DNA of 64,000 bases, from positions 60,815 to 124,814 of the forward strand of contig NZ_LOPU01000034.1 of assembly GCF_001469955.1 (NCBI RefSeq), read 5' to 3'. The notes under the pieces are model-generated. The model was not told the DNA's origin, did not search any database, and was given only the letters and a program-made list of their open reading frames with translations. The number at the start of each line of letters is the position of its first letter. The first letter of the stretch is position 1. This document shows positions 8,762 through 17,623 of the stretch, piece after piece. Source of the DNA: Haloprofundus marisrubri (lineage in GTDB: Archaea > Halobacteriota > Halobacteria > Halobacteriales > Haloferacaceae). The translations under genes and the position numbers were made by a program.

Positions 8762-8929
8762 ATGGCAGACCTTATCGTCAAGGCAGCTGTTAAGGAAGCG
8801 CTCGATGACAAAAACGTCGCATCGGACTTCTACGACGCGCTCGACGAGGAAGTCAAAGAGCTTCTCGACGACGCCGCCCGTCGCGCCGAGGCAAACGACC
8901 GAAAGACGGTCCAGCCGCGCGACCTCTAA
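8762..8929 (+). CDS. DUF1931 family histone-fold protein
   Basis: 55 residues, beginning MADLIVKAAVKEALDD and ending in TAA at 8927-8929. The sequence (VASDFYDALDEEVKELLDDAARRAEANDRKTVQPRDL) has the strand-loop-helix ending of a half histone fold (KTVQPRDL corresponds to the TVQPRDL/TIQPRDV ends of histone folds) and matches the short haloarchaeal DUF1931 proteins. It may bind DNA as a dimer, but no function is established. A strong promoter box and a T-run downstream suggest a short monocistronic message. Confidence 0.85.
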   Translation: MADLIVKAAVKEALDDKNVASDFYDALDEEVKELLDDAARRAEANDRKTVQPRDL

Positions 8930-8949
8930 GTCCGGCGACTAGCCCACCA

Positions 8950-8955
8950 TTTTTT
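8950..8955 (+). terminator. T-run terminator after the DUF1931 gene
   Basis: Six T residues follow the stop codon by 20 nt. Archaeal RNA polymerase terminates at such U-tracts without needing a hairpin. Confidence 0.5.
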
Positions 8956-9080
8956 GGCGCTCACATCGGATAGCGGCGGCGCTCGCCGTTGAAACGGTGA
9001 CTAGAAACTAACCACACTGAGAGCGACCGGACCGAGAGCGGCCGAACCAGCAACAGCGGAACGGAAAAACGCCACCCGAG

Positions 9081-9767
9081 CTATCGCGTCCGAACATCGA
9101 CGCCGTCGTCGGTTCCGACGTGAATCTCGTCGGCGAGGCCGACGAACAGACCGTGTTCGACGACGCCGGGTATCGACGAGAGCGTCCGCGAGAGCGCCGT
9201 CGTGTCGGTTATGTCGCCGAACTCGCAGTCCAATACGAAGTTGCCGTTGTCGGTGACGACGGGGCCGTCTTTGCACTCGGCCTCTCGGAGCGTCGGAGCA
9301 CCGCCGGCGTCGCCGACGGCCGCGGCGACGGTGGAGCGTGCGTCCGGGAGCAGTTCGACAGGAACCGGGTGCGACAGCGTCTCGGCGACCTTCGAGGGGT
9401 CGGCGACGACGACGAACCGGTCGGCGAACGCGTCGACCACTTTCTCGCGGGCGTGGGCCGCGCCACCGCCTTTCACGAGGTCGAACTCCGCCACTTGGTC
9501 GGCGCCGTCGATGGCGATGTCGACGGCGTCGACTTCGTCGAGCGTCGTGAGCGGGATGCCGGCGTCGCGGGCGAGTTGCCGCGACGCGAACGACGTCGGC
9601 ACACCGCGCACGTCGAGTCCGGCGTCGACTTTTCGACCGAGCGCTCGAATCGCGTGTGCCGCCGTGCTTCCGGTGCCGAGTCCGACGACCATCCCGTCTA
9701 AAACGAGGCCGGCCGCACTCTCGCCCGCGCGTCGTTTCGCGTCGTCGCTGCCGCCGGTCGTCTTCAT
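9081..9767 (-). CDS. rpiA: Ribose-5-phosphate isomerase A
   Basis: 228 residues. It interconverts ribose 5-phosphate and ribulose 5-phosphate, supplying pentose for nucleotides. Family motifs are GLGTGSTAAHAI at 29-40, IDGADQ at 86-91 and KGGGAAHAREK at 99-109 with the catalytic Glu in the last (E108). The length is standard. It stands alone between the DUF1931 gene and a sugar-phosphate isomerase-like gene on the other strand. Confidence 0.95.
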   Translation of the reverse strand: MKTTGGSDDAKRRAGESAAGLVLDGMVVGLGTGSTAAHAIRALGRKVDAGLDVRGVPTSFASRQLARDAGIPLTTLDEVDAVDIAIDGADQVAEFDLVKGGGAAHAREKVVDAFADRFVVVADPSKVAETLSHPVPVELLPDARSTVAAAVGDAGGAPTLREAECKDGPVVTDNGNFVLDCEFGDITDTTALSRTLSSIPGVVEHGLFVGLADEIHVGTDDGVDVRTR

Positions 9768-9972
9768 ACCAGTGGCTTCGGCGACGGCGACAAAAACGCT
9801 CCGGGGTTCCGCGCTCTCGAACGATACCCCGAGCCTTGTCGACAGCGAGAGTCGTCTCCTCGTGTGAATGTGTCCGGACGGAGATTCCGTCCGTGGAGTC
9901 AGTCAGCGTCGCCGACGATTTATCAACCGCCTGACCTATATAGTCGCACACGAAACCACGGGTGGATAGCCA

Positions 9973-10761
9973 ATGACCGACATCAGGAGCGGATTCGTCA
10001 CCCAGACACACACCGGCGACGTGACAGCATCCGACGCCGTCGAACAGGCCAACGCGTTCGGCTTCGACTTCCTCGAACTGTACATGGACGGAGCCACGGC
10101 GCGAACCGAACTCGACCGGGAGAAATTCACGGCCGACGTCGCCGAGGCGGGCTTGGATTTGCTCGTCCACCTCCCGTTCGTCGACTTGGACCTCGGGACG
10201 CCACGTGACGGCGTTCGGGACGCGGCCCTCGACGAACATCGTGCGTGTCTCGACACCGCCGCGGAGCTAGACGCAGAGAAAGCCGTCCTCCACGCGAGCA
10301 CGCACGCGACGTACCCCGAGTGGGACGCCGAGACGACCCATCCGCGGATGCTCGACGCGATACGGCAGTTGGACGACCACGGCCGAGCGGTCGGTGTCGA
10401 AGTCTGCGTCGAGAACCTCCCAGGGGTGTCTTTCACCGTCCACGAGTTCGACCGTGTTTTCGCGGAGACAGACGCCTCGATGACGTTCGACACCGGTCAC
10501 GCCCGCGTCGACGGGATGGACGCCGAGGCGTCGGCGGCGTTTCTCGACGACCACCGTGACCGCGTCTCGCACGTTCACGTCAACGACGCCCGCGGCGCGA
10601 TGGACGAACACGTCCCGACCGGGTCGGGGACGACGGAGTTCGAGACGATTCTCGCACCGCTTCGTGAGAACTGGAACGGCACCGTCTCCGCGGAAGTGTA
10701 CACGTTCGACGCCGACTATCTCGAACTCAGCAAGCGGAAACTCGACGAGGTACTCGCCTGA
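9973..10761 (+). CDS. Sugar phosphate isomerase/epimerase-like TIM-barrel protein
   Basis: 262 residues of the AP-endonuclease-2 / xylose-isomerase-like TIM barrel. Likely metal ligands sit at strand ends: FLELYMDG, VCVENLPG (Glu), FDTGHA (Asp/His), HVHVNDARG (His, Asp) and SAEVY (Glu). Such proteins are sugar isomerases, epimerases or endonuclease-IV-like enzymes; without a deeper match the substrate is unknown. The next gene starts 2 nt after its stop, so it is probably co-transcribed with the glycerophosphotransferase-like gene and may act on a polyol or sugar phosphate in the same pathway. Confidence 0.82.
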   Translation: MTDIRSGFVTQTHTGDVTASDAVEQANAFGFDFLELYMDGATARTELDREKFTADVAEAGLDLLVHLPFVDLDLGTPRDGVRDAALDEHRACLDTAAELDAEKAVLHASTHATYPEWDAETTHPRMLDAIRQLDDHGRAVGVEVCVENLPGVSFTVHEFDRVFAETDASMTFDTGHARVDGMDAEASAAFLDDHRDRVSHVHVNDARGAMDEHVPTGSGTTEFETILAPLRENWNGTVSAEVYTFDADYLELSKRKLDEVLA

Positions 10762-10763
10762 GA

Positions 10764-12095
10764 ATGTGGGACGAGGTGTCGCCGCTCGGTGAGGTGACGG
10801 GCGGACGCGACGGGAACGTCGGCGACGAAGAAGAGAGCGAAAGCCGAGACGGCGAACGAGAGGAACGAGGGGAGCCACAGCATCGAAAGGAGGGACGAAC
10901 CCGACTCGGACAGTCGCTCTACTACGTCTCGCTGTTTTTCGAAGCTGTTTCGGTCTTCGTCGTCGGGGCGGTCACCCGACGAATCGGCCGCGACGACTCG
11001 CTGTGGGTGTTCGGCGCGCGCGGCGGCAGCGACTTCGGAGAGAACTCGAAGTATCTGTATCTCTCCGTCGCCGCCGACAGGACCGACATACGGCCAGTCT
11101 GGGTGACGAAGAACAGAGACATCGTCCGCGAACTCCAGACACACGGCTACGAGGCGTACCACGCGTTTTCGCCGCGCGGCATCTGGTTGCAACTCCGCGC
11201 GGGAACGGTGTTTCTGACGCACAATCTCAAAGACGTGAACCGCTTCGCCGTCGGCGGGGCGACGCTCGTGATGCTGTGGCACGGTGTTCCGCTGAAACAC
11301 GTCTCGTGGGACGCCGAACTCGCCGAGCGTCCCCGACCGGTGCGGGCGCTCTCGCGCTACCTGTACGACCAGTACGACCTCGTCACGCTCACTGGTTCGG
11401 GCGCGCGCGAGTCGTTCCGAACGGGCTTCGGTCTCGGGGACGACCACTTCGCGGAGACGGGCTACCCACGGACTGACGTGTTCTTCGAGGAGATACCGGG
11501 TGCGACGCTCTGCACCGACGAGACGGAACTCAGGCGCGTAGAGCGACTCGCCGCCGACCACGACGTGTGGCTCTACATGCCGACGTTCCGCGAGAATCCG
11601 GCGGCACGTGCCCCGAACCACGTCGACTTCGCGGCACTAGAGGAACTGTTCGCCGAACGCGACGCCTACCTCGTCGTCAAACTCCACCCGAAAGAGGAAC
11701 TGGACACCGACCTCTCGGCGTTCGAACACCTCGTCGAACTCCCGCCGAGCGTCGACGTGTATCCGCTGCTCGCGGCGACAGATGGCCTGATAACGGACTA
11801 CTCGTCGGTGCTGTTCGACTATCTGCTCCTCGACAGACCGGTCGTCTGCTACGCGTACGATTTGGCGGCGTACCGCGCCGAACGCGGGTTCTACTACGAC
11901 TACGACGAGGTGACGCCCGGACCGGTCGCCCACGAGTTCGACGGGGTGCTCGCGGCACTCGAGACAGCGCTCGACGGCGACGACGACGACGAGTTCGCGG
12001 CGGCGCGGCGCACCGTCCGCGAACGGTTCTTCGACGGCGATAGCGGCGGATACGCCGACGCCGTCTACCGGGCGGTGAGCGAACGACGTGGCTGA
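10764..12095 (+). CDS. CDP-glycerol:(glycero)phosphate glycerophosphotransferase-like protein
   Basis: 443 residues. After a charged, possibly overlong N-terminus (1-45) comes a hydrophobic membrane-associating stretch (about 51-70) and then a Glyphos_transf (TagB/TagF-like) domain: MLWHGVPLKHV, LYMPTFRENP, VVKLHPKEEL, the signature LITDYSSVLFDYLLL, and VCYAYDL. TagB/TagF enzymes add glycerol phosphate from CDP-glycerol to wall teichoic acid in Gram-positive bacteria. Archaea have no teichoic acid, so a related surface glycan or phospho-polyol polymer is the likely product. A glycerophosphodiesterase and a nucleotidyltransferase-phosphatase fusion follow on the same strand. A later start (for example near codon 50) cannot be excluded. 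Confidence 0.85.
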   Translation: MWDEVSPLGEVTGGRDGNVGDEEESESRDGEREERGEPQHRKEGRTRLGQSLYYVSLFFEAVSVFVVGAVTRRIGRDDSLWVFGARGGSDFGENSKYLYLSVAADRTDIRPVWVTKNRDIVRELQTHGYEAYHAFSPRGIWLQLRAGTVFLTHNLKDVNRFAVGGATLVMLWHGVPLKHVSWDAELAERPRPVRALSRYLYDQYDLVTLTGSGARESFRTGFGLGDDHFAETGYPRTDVFFEEIPGATLCTDETELRRVERLAADHDVWLYMPTFRENPAARAPNHVDFAALEELFAERDAYLVVKLHPKEELDTDLSAFEHLVELPPSVDVYPLLAATDGLITDYSSVLFDYLLLDRPVVCYAYDLAAYRAERGFYYDYDEVTPGPVAHEFDGVLAALETALDGDDDDEFAAARRTVRERFFDGDSGGYADAVYRAVSERRG

Positions 12096-12264
12096 CAGTC
12101 GACCGAAAAGTAAAGAACGGCGTGCGCAGGAACTGGGGTGTGAACCGCTACGGAGGGCAGTGACGGGCGGACCGCTCCGGAGAGATATAGTCAACTATGA
12201 GAGGTATGTACACGAACGGAGATAGTTTGATGTACGTGACGGTACACCCTTCGAACACGAACGC

Positions 12265-13242
12265 ATGGCACAGCTAGCAGGGCACGAACAGACGACCGAG
12301 ACGGAGACGGACGTGTCGCTCATCGCCCACCGCGGGTTCGCGGGCGTCTACCCCGAGAACACCCGGGCGGCGTTCGGCCGCGCCGTCGGCACCGACGGGG
12401 CGACGACACCGCAGGCCGACGTGGTCGAACTCGACGTGATGCCGACGGCGACGGGGGAAGTCGTCGTGTTTCACGACACCGACCTCGGGCGACTGACGAA
12501 CGCACCCGAGAAACTGGCCGACCGGAAAGTGTGGGAGACACCGTACGAGACGCTTCGAGGACTCGACGTCCTCGGCACCGGCGAGTCGGTGCCGCTTCTC
12601 GCCGAGATACTGGAGATGATACCGGTCGACGTCGAACTCAACGTCGAGTTCAAAAATCCCGGCGTCGACGACGTGCGCTACGGACCGCTCGACGACCACG
12701 ACGAACTCGTCGAGCGACGCGCAGTGTGGCGGCCGTTCGTCGAACGCACCCTCTCGGAGTTGGACAGACATCCCCACGAGGTGCTCGTCTCCTCGTTTCA
12801 CGAGGGTGCACTCGCCGCCGCGCGGCAGTTCGACGCGACGGTCCCCATCGCCAACGTGTTCTGGGACGATATCGAGGCAGGCCTCCGAACCGCCCGACGA
12901 CACGACTGCGAGGTGCTCCACGTCCCGTGGAACATGGTCTACGGCACCGAACTGTTCAACGAGGAGTACCACGCTGGTCCGTTCGACCCCATCGATATCC
13001 TCGACGTCGCCCACGAGGAGGGTCGCCGCGTCAACGCGTGGACCGTCGAAAGTTGGTATCAGGCCAACCAACTCCGCCGGGCAGGCATCGACGGCATCAT
13101 CGCCGACTACCCGAACCTGCTACAGTACGGGTCGAACCGGGACGTCGCGGCCGACACGAACTCGTCGGAGTCGTCGAATCCACCGGAGTCGTCGAAGCCG
13201 TCGAAGCCGTCGCTGCAATCCCCGGACGTACCGCCGCAGTAA
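12265..13242 (+). CDS. Glycerophosphodiester phosphodiesterase family protein
   Basis: 325 residues. GDPD enzymes hydrolyse glycerophosphodiesters to sn-glycerol 3-phosphate and an alcohol. Motifs are IAHRGFAGVYPEN at 20-32 (H22, R23, E31), ELDVMPTATGEVVVFHDTDL (metal Glu/Asp and catalytic His), NVEFKNP, and VNAWTVES with GIIADYP near the C-terminus. No signal peptide is seen, so the enzyme is probably cytoplasmic. The last 25 residues are a low-complexity Ser/Pro/Glu tail encoded by short repeats (TCGTCGAAGCCG). The position between the glycerophosphotransferase and NTase-HAD genes suggests turnover or recycling of glycerol phosphate units. Confidence 0.92.
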   Translation: MAQLAGHEQTTETETDVSLIAHRGFAGVYPENTRAAFGRAVGTDGATTPQADVVELDVMPTATGEVVVFHDTDLGRLTNAPEKLADRKVWETPYETLRGLDVLGTGESVPLLAEILEMIPVDVELNVEFKNPGVDDVRYGPLDDHDELVERRAVWRPFVERTLSELDRHPHEVLVSSFHEGALAAARQFDATVPIANVFWDDIEAGLRTARRHDCEVLHVPWNMVYGTELFNEEYHAGPFDPIDILDVAHEEGRRVNAWTVESWYQANQLRRAGIDGIIADYPNLLQYGSNRDVAADTNSSESSNPPESSKPSKPSLQSPDVPPQ

Positions 13243-13347
13243 CTGTCCGGCCCCACGTACGTCAGGCGTTGACGACTTACTCTCTGCGACTTAATTCCGT
13301 TACTTGTTAATCCTCACTTATTGTCCCAGGTGTGGTACACATCAGGA

Positions 13348-14871
13348 ATGACATATCCGAACACGGCAGTTATTCTCGCCGCGGGCATCGGGTCTCGACT
13401 TCGGCCGATAACGCTCCGCAAGCCGAAGTGTTGCGTCACCGTCGACGGCACGCCGATTCTGACGTACCAACTCCGGGCGTACGCCGAAGCGGGCCTCGAC
13501 GAAGCCGTCGTCGTCGCCGGCTATCTGGCGGAGAAGACGCGGGCGTTGGCCGAGGGAGTCGCCGACGAGTACGAGGATTTCTCCGTTACCGTCGTCGAAA
13601 ACGAGGTGTACGCCAACACCGACAACATGTACTCGTTGTCGCTGGTCGAACCGCTTCTCGACGGCGAACCGTTCTTTTTGAGCAACGGCGATGTCGTGTT
13701 CGACCCCGAGGTCGTCGAGCAGTTGGCCGACGCCGACGCCGACAGCGCCATCGCCTGCGACACCTCGCTGTTCTCCGAGGAGGCGATGAAGGTGACCGCC
13801 GACGACCACGACTGCATCTCCAGTATCTCGAAGGAGTATACGGATTCGGAGGCACACGCCGTCTCCATCGACGTCTACCGGTTCTCCGGACTGTTCTCGG
13901 CGGCGCTGTTCGACGAAATCGAGCGAAGCGTCGAACGCCACGGCGAGTACGGCGGGTGGACCGAACTCGCCATCGACCGTCTGCTCAAAAGCGGCCGCTT
14001 CGACGTTGACCCCGTCGACATCGCCGGCGCGCGCTGGGTCGAAATCGACAACCTCGACGACCTCACGGTCGCCGACCGAACGTTCGCCTCGCTGGGGTCG
14101 CTCGCCGAAAAGCAGGCGGTCTTCTTCGACCTCGACGGCACCGTCTATCTCGGCGACGAACTCATCGCCGGTGCGTCTGAAGTCGTCACCGGACTCCGAG
14201 AGGCGGGCGTCGACGTGTTCTTTCTGTCGAACAACTCCTCGCGGTGGAAACCCGGCTACGCCGAAAAACTCCGGAACCTCGGCATCTCGGCGACGCCGGA
14301 GTCGATTATCCTCTCGACGGACGGCGTCATCTCCTATCTCGAATCGGTCGGCACCGACGAGACGTTCGTCGTCGGCACCGAGGCGATGCGCGACGCGATT
14401 CGTGAGCGGGGGTTCGCCGTCGAATCCGACGACCCGACGCACGTCGTCGTCGGCTTCGACACCGAACTCAGCTACGAGAAAGTCCGCCGCGCGACGCTCG
14501 CCATCCACGACGGGGCCGAGTTCGTTCTCGCGCATCCGGACGCGGTCTGCCCGACCGACGAGGGGCCGATTCCCGACTGTGGCTCCATCGGCGCACTGGT
14601 GGAGACGGCCGTCGGCCGGCCCCCGGCGCACGTTTTCGGCAAACCCAACCCGGAGATGCTCCTGCCGACGATGGAGGAGTACGGCTACGAACCAGAGGAT
14701 GTGGTCGTCGTCGGTGACCGTCTCGAGACCGAACTCCGGATGGCCGACCGCCTCGGCTGTGAGTCCGTCTGCGTGCTCACCGGGGACGCCAACCGCGCCG
14801 ACGTCGAGGCCAGCGACATCGTGCCGTCGCTGGTCGCGCCGTCGATAGCGACGCTCTCGGAGAATATCTGA
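13348..14871 (+). CDS. Fusion of sugar/polyol-phosphate nucleotidyltransferase and HAD-IIA phosphatase
   Basis: 507 residues from ATG 13348; an in-frame TTG nine codons upstream is less likely. The N-terminal half (about 1-245) is a nucleotidyltransferase: VILAAGIGSRLRPIT with the phosphate loop, KPKCCVTVDGTPIL, the metal-site Asp in LSNGDVVFD, and WVEIDN. The C-terminal half (about 250-507) is a complete HAD-IIA phosphatase: motif I FFDLDGTVYLGD, motif II FLSNNSS, motif III FGKPNP and motif IV VVVGDRLETE. The NTase half resembles cytidylyltransferases such as LicC more than UDP-glucose enzymes. The combination suggests making an activated polyol or choline-like phosphate, or cleaving its phosphate, for the neighbouring glycerophosphotransferase. 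Substrates are unknown. Confidence 0.85.
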   Translation: MTYPNTAVILAAGIGSRLRPITLRKPKCCVTVDGTPILTYQLRAYAEAGLDEAVVVAGYLAEKTRALAEGVADEYEDFSVTVVENEVYANTDNMYSLSLVEPLLDGEPFFLSNGDVVFDPEVVEQLADADADSAIACDTSLFSEEAMKVTADDHDCISSISKEYTDSEAHAVSIDVYRFSGLFSAALFDEIERSVERHGEYGGWTELAIDRLLKSGRFDVDPVDIAGARWVEIDNLDDLTVADRTFASLGSLAEKQAVFFDLDGTVYLGDELIAGASEVVTGLREAGVDVFFLSNNSSRWKPGYAEKLRNLGISATPESIILSTDGVISYLESVGTDETFVVGTEAMRDAIRERGFAVESDDPTHVVVGFDTELSYEKVRRATLAIHDGAEFVLAHPDAVCPTDEGPIPDCGSIGALVETAVGRPPAHVFGKPNPEMLLPTMEEYGYEPEDVVVVGDRLETELRMADRLGCESVCVLTGDANRADVEASDIVPSLVAPSIATLSENI

Positions 14872-14922
14872 GACGCCCAACACCGACCTCAACGCTTTGG
14901 GCGTCGGGTTCGTACGCTCGGT

Positions 14923-15648
14923 ATGTCACGAACTGTCGTCGTCGCCGGCGTCGGTCCCGGTCTCGGCGCGTCGGTCGCCAGACGCTTCGCTATCGAAGGC
15001 TGTCGAGTCGCGCTGTTCGCCCGAAGCGAGTCGTACATCGACGAACTCGCCGCAGAACTCGACGAAGACAGCGCAGGCGAGGCACTGGCGGTCCCGACGG
15101 ACCTCACGGACCCCGATGCCATCGAATCGGGGTTCGAGGCCGTTCGAGACGCGTTCGGTCCCGTCGACGTGCTCGTCAACCACGCCAGTGGCGGGTCGTG
15201 GAAGGGACTCACCGACCTCTCGCAGGAGGAGTTCGACCGGGCGCTCGACGTGGGCGCTCGTGGTGCGTTCCTGTGTTCGCAGGAAGCCGTAGGCGATATG
15301 CTCGGTAACGACAACGACAACGACGACGGTGACACCGGCGGAACGGTCATCTTCACCGGGGCCACGTCGGCGATTCGGGGTCGTGACGGTGCGCTCGCGT
15401 TCTCGGCGGCGAAGTTCGCCGCCCGCGGAATGGCGCAGTCGATGGCTCGGGAGTTGGGGCCGAAAGGAATTCACGTCGCCCACGTCGTCGTCGACGGCGG
15501 AATATCACCGCCGAATCGAACGGTAGAGAACCCCGAGGAGTATCTCGACCCGGACGCTATCGCCGACAGCTACTGGCATCTCGTCGAACAGGACGAGAGC
15601 GCGTGGACGCTCGAACTCGACCTGCGGCCGCACGTCGAGAAGTTCTGA
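14923..15648 (+). CDS. SDR family oxidoreductase-like protein lacking the catalytic Tyr
   Basis: 241 residues with an N-terminal Rossmann motif VAGVGPGLGASVARRF, NHASGG for the NAG motif, and GPKGIHVAHVV late in the protein. The usual YxxxK catalytic pair reads FSAAK (in ALAFSAAKFA): Lys is present but Tyr is Phe. I believe Phe at this site recurs in a subfamily of GPGLGAxxARRF proteins, so it is likely a natural variant. An Asn/Asp-rich insertion (NDNDNDDGD) sits before the catalytic segment. It is last in the plus-strand run that starts at 9973, though a gap of about 50 nt separates it from the NTase-HAD gene. Confidence 0.85.
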   Translation: MSRTVVVAGVGPGLGASVARRFAIEGCRVALFARSESYIDELAAELDEDSAGEALAVPTDLTDPDAIESGFEAVRDAFGPVDVLVNHASGGSWKGLTDLSQEEFDRALDVGARGAFLCSQEAVGDMLGNDNDNDDGDTGGTVIFTGATSAIRGRDGALAFSAAKFAARGMAQSMARELGPKGIHVAHVVVDGGISPPNRTVENPEEYLDPDAIADSYWHLVEQDESAWTLELDLRPHVEKF

Positions 15649-15671
15649 CGAGAACAAGCCGCACGTCCGCT

Positions 15672-16292
15672 CTACGCGCCCGTATCCGCAGGGGTCGCCA
15701 CGGTCCGCTCGGTCGTCGTCCAGAGGTGACGGCCGAGGAACACCCACGCGAGACCGTACAGTATCATCGAACCACCCCACGGGTCGAGCACCTCTCCGGC
15801 GGTGAGTTGCATGATGGCGATAGCGCCCGGAAGTCCGATTGGGAGCGCCGCGATGAGAAGCCACGCGGCGGTTCGAGGTGGTGCGTCGGCACGAAGCATC
15901 GCAACGCCGTAGACGATAGCGCCGACGAAGAGGACCAGCAAACCCGCCAAGTACGCGAGAAACGCGATGCCAATCCAGTAGTCCGCGATTGGGAGTGCAA
16001 CCGCGGCGACCGCCGACCCGACCGCGAGCAGTCCGAAGCCGGCTTTGGCGAGTCGGCCGAACCACTGTCGTTCGCTGGCGTACAGCGGGACGAGCGCCGC
16101 TGCGAGTACGATGCTCGCAACGATGCCGAACGGTCCGACGACTTCGAACTCCGCCGGATTGAGTAGCGTGAGCAACGCGGCACCGACCGCCGCGAAGATG
16201 ACGCCAGCAACGCTAGCGGCGATGCCGCTCATTCGAATCCAGCGCCGGGAAGAGTCGTCACCGACGCGTCGAGTGTCTTCGTACTGATTCAT
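15672..16292 (-). CDS. Multi-pass membrane protein of unknown function
   Basis: 206 residues from ATG 16292 (a second ATG three codons upstream is possible). There are about six hydrophobic helices, the first at about residues 22-45, with short polar loops and a short N-terminal cytoplasmic segment rich in Arg/Asp. I recognise no catalytic or transport motif. It is tail-to-tail with the SDR gene, 23 nt apart. Confidence 0.7.
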   Translation of the reverse strand: MNQYEDTRRVGDDSSRRWIRMSGIAASVAGVIFAAVGAALLTLLNPAEFEVVGPFGIVASIVLAAALVPLYASERQWFGRLAKAGFGLLAVGSAVAAVALPIADYWIGIAFLAYLAGLLVLFVGAIVYGVAMLRADAPPRTAAWLLIAALPIGLPGAIAIMQLTAGEVLDPWGGSMILYGLAWVFLGRHLWTTTERTVATPADTGA

Positions 16293-16495
16293 ATCTATCA
16301 CATTCAGTTCCGCGGAGTCGAAGCGAACCGCGTCTCCTCGGAGCTACTGAGACTACAGGTGAGGTGAGAAGATAGCAATTGCGAGCAGCATGACACGTCA
16401 GAAGACACTCAATACATGATGAAGTAGAAGGCTCGGCCGAGCAGTGGCGTGGACATCGTAATCGACGGTCGCCTCTCGAACGGCCAGTACAGTAG

Positions 16496-17623
16496 TCAGT
16501 TGAGACGGTCTAACACTGCGTCGGGGTCGTACGAGAGCGTCAACGTCCGCGAGCGTCCTCGCCCTTCGATGTTGGCGTAATCGGCTTCGATGACGCCGAG
16601 TTGGTCGAGTTTGTTGATTATCTCCGAGTAGCGCGTGTAGCCGAGTCCCGTGTTGGCGTGGAACGCCTCGAACACCTCACCGGCCTGTTCGCCGGTGTGG
16701 TCGGCGAGCACTTCGACGAGCGCGCGTTCGGAGTCCGAGAGGCCGCGCAGACTCCGCGAAAGGTGGACGTACTTCGACTTGTCGTAGGCGTGTTCGACGT
16801 CTTCGAGCGTCACCGTTCGGGAGGCGCGCATCTCGGCGTTCAGTCCCGCTCGTCGGAGCAGGTCGATACCGACGCGCAGGTCGCCGCTCTCGGCGGTGAG
16901 TTCGGCAACCCGGTCGAGTTCGGGCGCGCCGATAACGCCGTCGTGAAAGCCGATACGGGAGCGTTCACGGAGGATGTCGACGATTTCGTCGGTGTCGTAG
17001 ACGGGAAAGTACACCTCTTCGGGCCGGAAGACGCTCTGGACGCGCGTGTCCAGTTCGTCCATGATATCGAGCGAGAGGTCCGAGGAGATGATGATGACGC
17101 CGATGCGCGCGCCGCTGTGGGCCTCGTGGGCGCGAAGCAGCGAGTAGAGCGTGTCTGAGGCCTCGTTCTCGTAGAACAGGTAGTTCACGTCGTCGAGCGT
17201 GACGACGAGCACGTCGTCTTCCTCGACGAGACGGTCGGTAATCTGTCCAAACAGTTTCTTGAACGAGATTCCCGACGAGGGCGGTTCGTACTCGAAGATG
17301 CTCTCGAAAAGCCGCGAGAAGACGGCGTAGCGCGTCGAGTCGACTTGGCAGTTGACCCGAACCGTTCGAACGTCGGTCTGACTGCGGAGTTCGCCGAACA
17401 GTTTCTGGACCGCCGTCGTCTTCCCCGTCCCGGGGGGGCCGCGGACCATCGTGTTGAGCGGACGGGCACCGCGAACGGCCGGACGGAGCGCGTACTGCAG
17501 ACTCTGCAGTTGGTTCTCGCGGTGGCGGAACGTCTCGGGGACGTAATCTATCTCGAAGACGTGTTCGTCACGGAACACCGTCTCGTCCCACGAGAGCATC
17601 CCCCTGTCGGGGTCGTCAGCCAT
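16496..17623 (-). CDS. orc: Orc1/Cdc6-type replication initiator
   Basis: 375 residues from ATG at 17623. Archaeal Orc1/Cdc6 proteins bind origin recognition boxes and load the MCM helicase; haloarchaea keep many paralogues. Walker A GPPGTGKTT is at 62-70, Walker B VVTLDDVNYL follows, then the sensor region GVIIISSD and a C-terminal winged helix (LGYTRYSEIINKLDQLGVIEADY). The protein is short compared with the main chromosomal Orc1, which fits the smaller paralogue class. About 230 bp of upstream sequence carries repeats described separately, but no clear origin. Confidence 0.95.
   Translation of the reverse strand: MADDPDRGMLSWDETVFRDEHVFEIDYVPETFRHRENQLQSLQYALRPAVRGARPLNTMVRGPPGTGKTTAVQKLFGELRSQTDVRTVRVNCQVDSTRYAVFSRLFESIFEYEPPSSGISFKKLFGQITDRLVEEDDVLVVTLDDVNYLFYENEASDTLYSLLRAHEAHSGARIGVIIISSDLSLDIMDELDTRVQSVFRPEEVYFPVYDTDEIVDILRERSRIGFHDGVIGAPELDRVAELTAESGDLRVGIDLLRRAGLNAEMRASRTVTLEDVEHAYDKSKYVHLSRSLRGLSDSERALVEVLADHTGEQAGEVFEAFHANTGLGYTRYSEIINKLDQLGVIEADYANIEGRGRSRTLTLSYDPDAVLDRLN

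Noticed and set aside
12197..12279. A 26-codon frame overlapping the GDPD start
   Set aside because: It has no promoter spacing or conserved feature; the TATA-like TATAG is too close to its ATG. Chance is likely.
13342..14892. A 516-codon minus-strand frame opposite the NTase-HAD fusion
   Set aside because: The plus-strand product has complete NTase and HAD motifs; the other is a shadow caused by high-GC third positions.
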